DNA of 49,756 nt from Ramlibacter sp. (GTDB lineage Bacteria > Pseudomonadota > Gammaproteobacteria > Burkholderiales > Burkholderiaceae_C). A model generated the notes under the pieces. The model was given only the letters and a program-made list of their open reading frames with translations. It searched no databases and was not told the DNA's origin. The stretch is taken from NCBI RefSeq assembly GCF_028291745.1, contig NZ_JAQGNQ010000104.1, forward strand, positions 1-49,756, read 5' to 3'. The first letter of the stretch is position 1, and each line of letters begins with the position of its first letter. The position numbers were made by a program, and so were the translations under genes. This document shows, in pieces, positions 25,770-33,204 of this stretch.

Positions 25770-25775
25770 ATCGTA
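25770..25775 (-). promoter_or_regulatory. Candidate iscS -10 element, near-leaderless
   Basis: TACGAT on the minus strand ends nine bases before the iscS ATG and no ribosome site lies between them, the same arrangement as at ilvA, gspG, gspC and the dehalogenase gene. Confidence 0.3.
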
Positions 25776-25904
25776 GGGAGCGGACCTGGGGCTCGCAATT
25801 GCTATTTGCTCAGGAGGTCTTGCGTTTTGCGCACCCGCTGATGTCCCGCTCCCCAGGTCAAACTGCCGGTCTTTCTCCTGGCCGCCGGCGCGCGGGCAGC
25901 GACC

Positions 25905-26645
25905 TTAGAGGCCCATGCTGGTCGCCTGGCTGCGCATCGCACCGCACTGCGCGCCGATGGCTCTGAGGGCCGATTCGCTGCGCACGTCAGACGCGCTGTC
26001 AGGGGCCGGGATGACCGAGCACGCTTGCTGCGCCTGCTGCATGCAAGAGCGCAGGCTGTCCCGGAAATGTTGGTCGTTCTGTTCGATGAGGTCCGCCGAG
26101 AGGGTCAGGAGGCACTCGCTGCCCCGCTCGCTCCAGAGCGTTTCATGCAGAAAACCACCCGCGTTGTGCAGAATCTGCACGGGCAGTCCCGCGAGCTGAC
26201 CGTACTTGCGCTTCTGGATTTCGAGGAACTCGGGTTCCGTCTGCTCGCCCGCCCTCGCGCTCGCACCATGCACGGCCACCTGGTTCAGCGACTCCGCCTG
26301 GGCGGCAGCCATCGGCACCGACGCAACGGGCTCTCCGCCCTGTTCATATCCGCCCAGGACGTCCAGGCCCACGAGCAGCAGGCCCGCAAGGCCCACCGTC
26401 ATCACGTTGTAGCCAAGCGCCGCCTGCTCGGCGCCGTCGCAGAGCCTCTCGCGCACCGGCGGCGCGGACAGGAGAGCGCCGAGCGCGCAGAGCGCTGCCC
26501 CAAGGTATGCGCCGCTCTTGAAGCTCGCGAGAGCCACGACGGCGAACAGCACGACCAGCACGTAGGCGGTCGCGCTGCGCCTTTGCGTCCCGCTCGCGGG
26601 AGTGATGGAAACTGCGCCGAAAGTGGAATCCGCTTGACCGTTCAT
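25905..26645 (-). CDS. Hypothetical membrane protein
   Basis: The 246-residue product has hydrophobic segments at about 27-60 (AYVLVVLFAVVALASFKSGAYLG and onward) and 80-98 (VMTVGLAGLLLVGLDVLGG). A soluble C-terminal half follows with four cysteines (SECLLTL, SCMQQAQQACSV, AQCGAM), probably outside the cytoplasm. CAGGAG five bases before ATG 26645 is a clear ribosome site. The family is not recognised, and the neighbours (iscS, the OGT-like gene) do not suggest a role. Confidence 0.65.
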   Translation of the reverse strand: MNGQADSTFGAVSITPASGTQRRSATAYVLVVLFAVVALASFKSGAYLGAALCALGALLSAPPVRERLCDGAEQAALGYNVMTVGLAGLLLVGLDVLGGYEQGGEPVASVPMAAAQAESLNQVAVHGASARAGEQTEPEFLEIQKRKYGQLAGLPVQILHNAGGFLHETLWSERGSECLLTLSADLIEQNDQHFRDSLRSCMQQAQQACSVIPAPDSASDVRSESALRAIGAQCGAMRSQATSMGL

Positions 26646-27041
26646 GCTTGCTCCTGTTGGCTGGATGAGTGCAAACAGGTTACTTCACGTTACATGCGGA
26701 TACAAGATGCTTCAGGCGGGGCTAATGCGAAGGAATTCACGGCCAGACCGGAAAGCCCGCGAAGAAGGTCGCCAGCGACGAACGTATGAGTCGCACTGGC
26801 GGGAGCTGGCGATCGTGCAGAGGTGTGTGAGCACCTGGGGTGAAGGTGCAAGCGCGGGCGTCGGAGGCGGGGGGCGCTCTTTGGAGATTGCGGTGGCGTG
26901 AGGCCGCGCGGGAATTCGTATTCCTCCGTGCCGCCTGGCAAAAATTCGGTATCCTCCCCGCGTGTCAAGGCGTAGCTGACCATCAAGTCAGCCCAGGCCG
27001 CCACTCGCCAATCCTGCGAATCCGCGCGAATCTATCCAGCA
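26646..27041. other. 396-base gap between divergent genes
   Basis: No credible ORF is present; the short frames here lack ribosome sites and family features. The left end holds a candidate promoter for the minus-strand membrane protein gene. The right part carries the upstream region of the TPR/glycosyltransferase gene, with no clear promoter. A small hairpin GCTGAC-CATCAA-GTCAGC lies around 26978-26995. Confidence 0.5.
26677..26705 (-). promoter_or_regulatory. Candidate promoter of the 25905-26645 gene
   Basis: On the minus strand TTGTAT (-35, 26705-26700) and TAACCT (-10, 26682-26677) are separated by 17 bases, about 32 bases upstream of the ATG. A direct repeat GTTAC-n5-GTTAC (plus strand) overlaps it and could be an operator. 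Confidence 0.35.
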
Positions 27042-29141
27042 ATGCTCACACAGCAGATTTTCGAGGCGGAACAATGCTTCAGAAGAGGCCAGATCCATCG
27101 CGCCGAAGAGATACTCCGCCAAATTGTCCAGCGCGACCCGACGGCTTCGAAAGCCTACGAGCTTCTTGCCTACATTTGCGGTAATCGTGGACAAGTCGAC
27201 GAGTGCCAACAACTCCTGCTGCGAGCCTCCGAGTTGCCGGGGTGTTCGGCCGAGGCGCTCTTTTATCTGGGGAAGGCGCAGCTGCAGCGCGGCGAAGCTC
27301 GCGAAGCCGTCGAATCGATCAAGCGCTCCATTGACCTGGGGGGGGAGTACTTCGAGTTGCTTCACGAACTCGGAGTCGCATACGCCCATCTCAAGGACCA
27401 CGAGCTCGCGCTGAACGCGTTTCAGCGGGCCGAGCGCAAGAACCGACGCTCACCCATCTTGCTTTCCAACCTGGGCAACAGCCTGTGTGAACTGCAACGG
27501 TACCGGGAAGCGCTTCAATACTACGAGCGCGCTCTGAAGCTCGATTCGCGCTTCGCCGGCGCTTGGGCCAGTCGCGGTCACACCCTCACGGCGATGGGTC
27601 GCGGCGCAGAAGCGCTGGAGAGCTACGCTCGTGCGCTCGCCCTCGAGCCGGACGACGCAGCAACGTGGATGGACCAGGCATTGACGTTGATGTCGTTGCG
27701 CAGGCATACCGACGCGCTGGCATCCTTTGAAGAAGTTGCCAGGTTGGCTCCGGACACGGACTATGTACGCGGCTACCTCCTTCAAGCGAGGATGCATGTC
27801 TGCCGATGGGAAAATTGGGAACTGCTTGCGCAGGACCTCATCCACCGAGTGGACGCGGGAGAACGGGCAGCTGTTCCCTTTTCCTTGATGGCGACCCCTG
27901 CACCTCGTTCGACCTTGCTTCGTAGCGCACGTACCTTCGCGCAAGACCATTGCCCGCCACGCGGCGACGTCAGCTTCGAAAGCCCCGAGACCAACAGAAG
28001 AATTCGGGTCGCCTATGTATCGGCGGACTTCCGCAACCATGCGACCGCGCAGCTGATGGTTCGTTTGTTCGAATGTCATGACCGCAGCAGATTCGAATGG
28101 TTTGCCTTCTCTCTGGGGAACTCCTCGGACCAGATGAGTGAGCGGGTCGCTTCGGCGTTCGACCACTTCACGGATGTCAGCGACCGAACTGACGAAGAAG
28201 TCTCGACGCTGATTCGGTCGGCGGGCATCGACATTGCGGTAGACCTGCAAGGATTTACTCAGGGGTACCGCACGAACATCTTCGCTAGCCGCGCCGCGCC
28301 AGTTCAGGTGAATTTTCTTGGATTTCCGGGCTCGATGGGGTGCGAGTACATCGACTACATCATTGCCGATTCGACGCTTGTCACGCCTGACGACTACGCG
28401 GACTACGCCGAAAAAGTGATCGTGATGCCGGACTCCTACCAACCGAACGACAACACGAAGACCTTCGGCTCACCAGCTCCAAGCCGCGAAAGTTTCGGCC
28501 TTCCGCCGGGTGCTTTTGTTTTCGCATGCTTCAACAACAACTACAAGATCACCCCGGATGTCTTCGATGTCTGGATGCGCCTGCTCGTGTCGGTTCCTGG
28601 CAGCATTCTGTGGCTCATCAGAAGCAACGAACAGGCAACGGCTTCCTTGGAAGCGGAGGCGCAGTTGCGCGGCGTCGGTCCGAGCCGAATCGTCTGGGCG
28701 GAGCCCGTGACCTTGCCGCAGCATCTGGCGCGTCATGTTCACGCGGACCTCTTCCTCGACACCTTCCACTATGGTGCGCATACCACCTGCAGTGATGCTC
28801 TCTGGGCAGGCCTGCCAGTCCTGACAATGGCGGGGCAAACGTTTGCCTCCCGCGTGTCTGCGAGCCTGCTCAACGCTGCGGGCCTCCCTGAGCTTGTGAC
28901 CCACAGCGTGAGTGAATATGAAGAGGTCGCAAAGGCCTTGGCAGCGTCTCCTCAGCGCTTGTGCGAACTTCGACATCGCCTGCAGCCGCCGACGAATCGG
29001 CGAGACCTTCCGCTGTTCGACACGCCGCGATATGCGAGGCATATCGAAGCTGCGTATGTGGCGATGGCTGACCGCTGGTGTCGAGGGTTACCGCCCGACC
29101 ACATCACGGTAATGGACTCAGCGGTCGCAACGACTCCATGA
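27042..29141 (+). CDS. TPR-repeat O-GlcNAc-transferase-like protein (GT41 type)
   Basis: The 699-residue protein has about seven tetratricopeptide repeats in residues 1-250 (for example LSNLGNSLCELQRYREALQYYERALKLD). A GT41-type catalytic region follows: RIRVAYVSADFRNHATAQLM, DIAVDLQGFTQGYRTNIFASRAAPVQVNFLGFPGSMG, FACFNNNYKITPDVFDVWMRLL, and LFLDTFHYGAHTTCSDALWAGLPVLT, which resembles the UDP-sugar-binding segment of eukaryotic OGT. Bacterial relatives glycosylate proteins (flagellin, adhesins) in the cytoplasm. Codon use is visibly less GC-rich than in the neighbours, suggesting acquisition. There is no obvious ribosome site before ATG 27042. Confidence 0.9.
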   Translation: MLTQQIFEAEQCFRRGQIHRAEEILRQIVQRDPTASKAYELLAYICGNRGQVDECQQLLLRASELPGCSAEALFYLGKAQLQRGEAREAVESIKRSIDLGGEYFELLHELGVAYAHLKDHELALNAFQRAERKNRRSPILLSNLGNSLCELQRYREALQYYERALKLDSRFAGAWASRGHTLTAMGRGAEALESYARALALEPDDAATWMDQALTLMSLRRHTDALASFEEVARLAPDTDYVRGYLLQARMHVCRWENWELLAQDLIHRVDAGERAAVPFSLMATPAPRSTLLRSARTFAQDHCPPRGDVSFESPETNRRIRVAYVSADFRNHATAQLMVRLFECHDRSRFEWFAFSLGNSSDQMSERVASAFDHFTDVSDRTDEEVSTLIRSAGIDIAVDLQGFTQGYRTNIFASRAAPVQVNFLGFPGSMGCEYIDYIIADSTLVTPDDYADYAEKVIVMPDSYQPNDNTKTFGSPAPSRESFGLPPGAFVFACFNNNYKITPDVFDVWMRLLVSVPGSILWLIRSNEQATASLEAEAQLRGVGPSRIVWAEPVTLPQHLARHVHADLFLDTFHYGAHTTCSDALWAGLPVLTMAGQTFASRVSASLLNAAGLPELVTHSVSEYEEVAKALAASPQRLCELRHRLQPPTNRRDLPLFDTPRYARHIEAAYVAMADRWCRGLPPDHITVMDSAVATTP

Positions 29142-29377
29142 GCAGGCGCCGGCCTTCTGCCAGGTTCGAAGGCGCACATTGTCGGAGCGGCTGAACTGGA
29201 CGGCGGCGCTGCGCGCGATCAGAGTACACGCGAGCGAGACGATCACGCTCAACGTCACCCTGCCAACGACGCCGCCTTTCAGAGTGACTTTCGAGAGTCC
29301 CTCAATGGCCCTTTCGAAGTTCAATGGCAGGTTCACTGACTTGACTCGAGAACTTCGTTCAATCTCGGCAGTGCTGC

Positions 29378-29416
29378 GAAAACGCCCCAGGACCCGGATC
29401 GGGCGCTGGGGCGTTT
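29378..29416 (-). terminator. Intrinsic terminator downstream of tRNA-Phe
   Basis: On the minus strand AAACGCCCCAG pairs with CTGGGGCGTTT around a GC-rich inner loop and runs into GTTTTC, starting seven bases after the tRNA CCA end. Confidence 0.75.
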
Positions 29417-29422
29417 CAAGAC

Positions 29423-29498
29423 TGGTGGCCTGGGGCGGAATCGAACCACCGACACGCGGATTTTCAATCCGCTGCTCTACCAACTGAGCTACCGGGCC
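29423..29498 (-). tRNA. trnF: tRNA-Phe (anticodon GAA)
   Basis: The 76-base gene on the minus strand begins GGCCCGGTAGCTCAGTTGG, has the anticodon arm GCGGATT-GAA-AATCCGC, the T-arm GGTTCGATTCC, and an encoded CCA. All four cloverleaf arms pair. Its 3' end faces the lower-GC OGT-like gene. Confidence 0.97.
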
Positions 29499-29509
29499 GT
29501 GAGACGAAA

Positions 29510-29515
29510 ATTATA
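29510..29515 (-). promoter_or_regulatory. tRNA-Phe promoter -10 box
   Basis: A consensus TATAAT on the minus strand, preceded by TGA as in extended -10 promoters, ends 11 bases before the tRNA 5' end. The -35 region is poor. This gives the tRNA its own promoter downstream of ntrX. Confidence 0.6.
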
Positions 29516-29552
29516 TCAGAGGCCCGAGGCGCCCCTGCCGCGCCCAGGCCGG

Positions 29553-30296
29553 TCAAGCCGCGGGGTTGCTGCGCTTGCCGCGCGAGAGGTCCACGCCCAG
29601 TTGCTTGAGCTTGCGATAGAGGTGCGTGCGCTCCAGGCCGGTCTTCTCCGCCACGCGCGTCATCGAGCCGCCTTCCTTGGCCAGGTGGAACTCGAAGTAG
29701 CACTTCTCGAATTCGTCGCGCGCGTCGCGCAGCGGCTTGTCCAGTTCGAACAGCTGCCGCGCCTGCGGACCCATCTCCACGGCCGCCGGTATGACCTGGC
29801 CGCCGGTCATCGCGGCTTCCACCGTCAGCTCCTGCATCGGCTGCTGCACCACGCCGGCGATCCCGGGCTTGCGCAGGGGCAGCAGGCCCGACGAAGAGGC
29901 GATGCCGGCCAGGCCGCTCCCCGCACCGCCGCCATTGCGCGCCAGGCCGGCCTCCACCGCCTTCAGCAGCTTCTGCATCGTGATCGGCTTTTCCAGGAAG
30001 GACTGCGCCCCGATCTTCGTGGCCTCCACCGCGGTCTCGATGGTGGCGTGGCCACTCATCATCACGACCGGCATGGTCAGCAGGCCACCGGTGGACCACT
30101 CCTTCAGAAGCGTGACACCGTCCGTGTCCGGCATCCAGATATCCAGCAGCACCAGGTCGGGCCGCAGGCGCTGGCGCGCGGCCCGGGCCTGCGCCGCGTT
30201 CTCCGCCAGTTCGACGGTGTGACCTTCGTCGTTGAGGATTTCCGACAACAGGTCCCGGATCCCGAGCTCATCGTCCACCACCAGTATGTTTGCCAT
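29553..30296 (-). CDS. ntrX: NtrX-type response regulator lacking the AAA+ domain
   Basis: The 247-residue protein has a receiver domain (ILVVDDELGIRDLL, phosphoacceptor D52 in LVLLDIWMPDTDG, VVMMSGHATIETAVEATKIGAQSFLEKPI). A linker of about 80 residues follows, then a Fis-type helix-turn-helix at the C-terminus (MTRVAEKTGLERTHLYRKLKQLGVD). Classical NtrX has a central sigma-54-activating AAA+ ATPase; here it is missing, a form known in Burkholderiales. It therefore probably acts on sigma-70 promoters or as a repressor. It lies 41 bases after ntrY, its presumed kinase. Confidence 0.85.
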   Translation of the reverse strand: MANILVVDDELGIRDLLSEILNDEGHTVELAENAAQARAARQRLRPDLVLLDIWMPDTDGVTLLKEWSTGGLLTMPVVMMSGHATIETAVEATKIGAQSFLEKPITMQKLLKAVEAGLARNGGGAGSGLAGIASSSGLLPLRKPGIAGVVQQPMQELTVEAAMTGGQVIPAAVEMGPQARQLFELDKPLRDARDEFEKCYFEFHLAKEGGSMTRVAEKTGLERTHLYRKLKQLGVDLSRGKRSNPAA

Positions 30297-30337
30297 CGGC
30301 TCTCTGCATCCAGGCCCCCGAGGTGAGGACCTTGTTG

Positions 30338-32605
30338 TTAACTCGCAACTCGAAATGATAACGACACTTGGGCCCCGTGGATCACACCTTCGGTAGCTCG
30401 ATTCTTCACGTCGATGCGGGCTCCATGCTCATCCGCGATTTTTTTCACAACTGCCAGGCCGAGGCCGGTGCCCTTGGCCTTGGTCGTGACGTACGGCTCG
30501 AAGGCGCGCTTGAGAATGTGCTCGGGAAATCCGCTGCCGTTGTCCTGCACCACCAGCCGCACCCGGCGCGAGGTTTCGCTCCATTGCGTGCGCAGCACCA
30601 CCTGCGGATCGGGCCGGCCTTCGGTGGCGTCCTGCGCGTTCTGCAGCAGGTTGTGGATCACCTGCCGCAGTTGCTGCGGGTCGCCCAGCACGCGCGGGGC
30701 AACCGGATCGAGCTCCACCCGCACGGGCACATGCGCCGTCCCGCGCGCCGCATCGCCCTCGCGCGCATAGAGGTGCAGCACGTCGTTCACCAGGGCATTC
30801 AGGTCCACCGGCTTCAGTTCTGCCGCGGGCAGCCGGGCGTAGTCGCGAAATTCGTTCACCAGCCGCTTCATCGATTCGACCTGGTCGACGATCGTGTGCA
30901 CCGATTTCGCCAGCAGCGCGCGCTCGGGGTCGGCGAGCTTGCTTGCCAGCTTCATCTCCAGGCGTTCGGCCGAGAGCTGGATTGGCGTGAGCGGATTCTT
31001 GATCTCGTGCGCCAGGCGCCGCGCCACTTCGCCCCAGGCCTGCGCGCGCTGCGCCGAGACGATCTCCGAGATGTCGTCCAGCACCAGCAGGCGGGTGTCG
31101 CCGGGCATCGACGCGCCGCGGGCCACCAGCGTCACCACGTTCGGCTGCGGGTCGCCGGTGCGCGCGGGATTCAGCTCGAAGGGCTGCTGCCAGTGGTCGA
31201 CGATCTGGGTCTCGGTCTCGAATTCGTCGAAGCGCTGTTGCACGGCGCTGCCGAAATCCTCCAGCCCCGGCACGGCGGCCAGCGGCAGGCCCTGGTGCAG
31301 TTCCAGCGGCAGGCGCAGGGTCCGCGAGGCACCCGGGTTGGAGACCTGGATGCGGCCCTCCCGATCCAGCACGATCACGCCCGCGGTCAGGTTGTCGAGG
31401 ATGGTCTGCACGTTGGCGCGGGCGGCACTGACCTGGTCCATGCTCTTCTCGACGGCAGCGCGCGCATCGGCGAGCTGCTGGGTCATCTCGGCGAACGACC
31501 GGGTCAGGCCACCGAGTTCGTCCTTGCCCCGCAGCACCGGCTTGGGCGAAAGGTCGCCGGCCGCGACTTCGCTCACCCCTGCCGCCAGCAGCAACAGCGG
31601 GCGGGCCAGCTGGTTGCCCAGGATGATGGCCAGCAGCACGGCGCCGAACACGGCGAGGAAGAGGGTCAGCGTGAGCGTGCCGATGTACATCCGCCGCAGG
31701 CCCTCGCGGCCCAAGGCCCGCTCCTGGTATTCGCGGTTGGCTTCCTGCACCGCGATCGCATTGGCCACCAGCGCCGGCGGAATCGTCACGGTGGCCTGCA
31801 AGAAGCGCGACTCCGCCAGCAGGCCCAGGCTCGGTTGCGGCACCAGCACGATCGCCTTGATGCGCGCATTGCCGGCGGGCACGACCCCGGGATCGTCGAT
31901 GCCCTCGATCAGCGTGAACGCCCGCTGCGAGCGCGCGTTGCGCAGTTGCTGCGCCGTGGGCCGCTCCGGGTTGATCTGGAAGCGCGACTGCCCCGTGCTG
32001 GCGATCATCTGCCCGCTGCCGCTCCACAGCACCACGTCCACCGCAGCGAGCTGCTCGCGGATGCGCTCCAGCGCCAGCCCCGCCGCTGCATCGGAGCTGT
32101 CGGCCAGCTGGTTGCCGGCGGTGCGTGCCTTGATCGCGAAGTCGCTGGCCAGGGTGTCGAGCGTGGTGCGCCCGAGGTTCAGGCCGGCATCGAGCGCGCC
32201 TTCCACCTTGACGTCGAACCAGCTTTCGATCGAGCGGGAGACGAACTGGTAGGAGACCGTGTAGATCAACACGCCCGGCACCAGGCCCACCAGCGCGAAG
32301 ATCGCGGCCAGCTTCACGAGCAGCCGGCTGCCGAACTTGCCACGCCGCAGGCGTGACGCCAGCCGCAGGAAGACCCAGACGATGACCGCCAGCAGCATGC
32401 CGGCCACCACCATGTTCAACACGAACAGGCGGCCGTAATTGCGTTCGTACAGCTCGCGGTTGTTGGTGGCCTGCGTCAGCAGGAACATCAGCACGATGCC
32501 GATGCCGATGACCACCGCCACGCCCACGGCGATGGCCCAGCGCCAGGCGCGCGAGCTTTCCAGCAGCTTGCGCGGCGGGCCTTCGGGCGGGCGTTGCAGG
32601 GTCAC
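30338..32605 (-). CDS. ntrY: Sensor histidine kinase NtrY
   Basis: The 755-residue membrane kinase has N-terminal membrane helices (AIAVGVAVVIGIGIVLMFLL; LFVLNMVVAGMLLAVIVWVFL; LLVKLAAIFALVGLVPGVLIYTV), a periplasmic sensor region, another helix, HAMP, PAS (VIVLDREGRIQVSNPGAS), HisKA (RRLAHEIKNPLTPIQLSAERL) and an ATPase domain (NLLQNAQDA, DNGSGFPEHILKRAFEPYVTTKAKGTGLGLAVV). It phosphorylates NtrX; the pair is linked to nitrogen and redox control in proteobacteria. GTG 32605 overlaps the DUF4390 stop (GTGA); the longer frame upstream is antisense-like sequence inside that gene. Confidence 0.93.
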   Translation of the reverse strand: MTLQRPPEGPPRKLLESSRAWRWAIAVGVAVVIGIGIVLMFLLTQATNNRELYERNYGRLFVLNMVVAGMLLAVIVWVFLRLASRLRRGKFGSRLLVKLAAIFALVGLVPGVLIYTVSYQFVSRSIESWFDVKVEGALDAGLNLGRTTLDTLASDFAIKARTAGNQLADSSDAAAGLALERIREQLAAVDVVLWSGSGQMIASTGQSRFQINPERPTAQQLRNARSQRAFTLIEGIDDPGVVPAGNARIKAIVLVPQPSLGLLAESRFLQATVTIPPALVANAIAVQEANREYQERALGREGLRRMYIGTLTLTLFLAVFGAVLLAIILGNQLARPLLLLAAGVSEVAAGDLSPKPVLRGKDELGGLTRSFAEMTQQLADARAAVEKSMDQVSAARANVQTILDNLTAGVIVLDREGRIQVSNPGASRTLRLPLELHQGLPLAAVPGLEDFGSAVQQRFDEFETETQIVDHWQQPFELNPARTGDPQPNVVTLVARGASMPGDTRLLVLDDISEIVSAQRAQAWGEVARRLAHEIKNPLTPIQLSAERLEMKLASKLADPERALLAKSVHTIVDQVESMKRLVNEFRDYARLPAAELKPVDLNALVNDVLHLYAREGDAARGTAHVPVRVELDPVAPRVLGDPQQLRQVIHNLLQNAQDATEGRPDPQVVLRTQWSETSRRVRLVVQDNGSGFPEHILKRAFEPYVTTKAKGTGLGLAVVKKIADEHGARIDVKNRATEGVIHGAQVSLSFRVAS

Positions 32606-33204
32606 TTCACGGTGTCCAGCACGAGCGGCTGGTTGCGCGTGGCGAGGATGATCCAGTCGGCCTGGCCGACGGCGCCGATCTGGAAGGGCCGCGGCAGCTG
32701 CGAGACGTCCAGCCGGAAGCGGAAGTCGATGTTGTGGGGCGAATCGGAATCGAGCGCGTCGGGATAGGCAATGCGCCAGCGCGAGATGCGCTGCACCGCG
32801 GCCAGCGCCTCTTCGCGGCTGTCGAACATCTGGCCCAGCACCAGGCCGGAATGCGCGATCGGGTTGGCCGACACCTGCAGGCGCCAGCGGCGCGTGAGCG
32901 GCTGGTACGACAGGCGCATGTGGCGGGTGGCGAAGGCCACGCGCTTGTCGTACCAGTACCACCGGTCGCGGTAGATCGACGCCTCCGCCAGGAAGTACAT
33001 CGGAATGCCCTTGGCCAGCGCCTCGTCGACGACTTGCGGCAGGTCGAAGCGCACCGTGGCGCTGAGCAGCACGCCGTCATCGCTGCGTTCCACCGAAAGC
33101 TGGGTGACTTCCGCCGGGTTGATCTGCGCCCCGGCCGGCGTCACGCAGGCCAGGAACAGCAGCAGGCAGGCGCACAGCCACGTCCAGGCGCCCCGCTCAA
33201 TCAT
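32602..33204 (-). CDS. DUF4390 family exported protein
   Basis: The 200-residue protein has a signal peptide (WLCACLLLFLACVTPAGAQ, cut near residue 26) and the DUF4390 body (VDEALAKGIPMYFLAEASIYRDRWYWYDKRVAFATRHMRLSYQPLTRRWRL). The function is unknown; the gene regularly sits between rsmB and ntrY in Burkholderiales. ATG 33204 overlaps the rsmB stop by eight bases, and the stop overlaps ntrY by four, so the three are co-translated. Confidence 0.88.
   Translation of the reverse strand: MIERGAWTWLCACLLLFLACVTPAGAQINPAEVTQLSVERSDDGVLLSATVRFDLPQVVDEALAKGIPMYFLAEASIYRDRWYWYDKRVAFATRHMRLSYQPLTRRWRLQVSANPIAHSGLVLGQMFDSREEALAAVQRISRWRIAYPDALDSDSPHNIDFRFRLDVSQLPRPFQIGAVGQADWIILATRNQPLVLDTVK

Noticed and set aside
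29179..29487. Plus-strand frame of about 100 residues across the tRNA-Phe region
   Set aside because: It overlaps the tRNA gene and its terminator; its end (GGIEPPTRGFS) is the well-known spurious translation of tRNA 3' ends. A minus-strand counterpart is rejected for the same reason.
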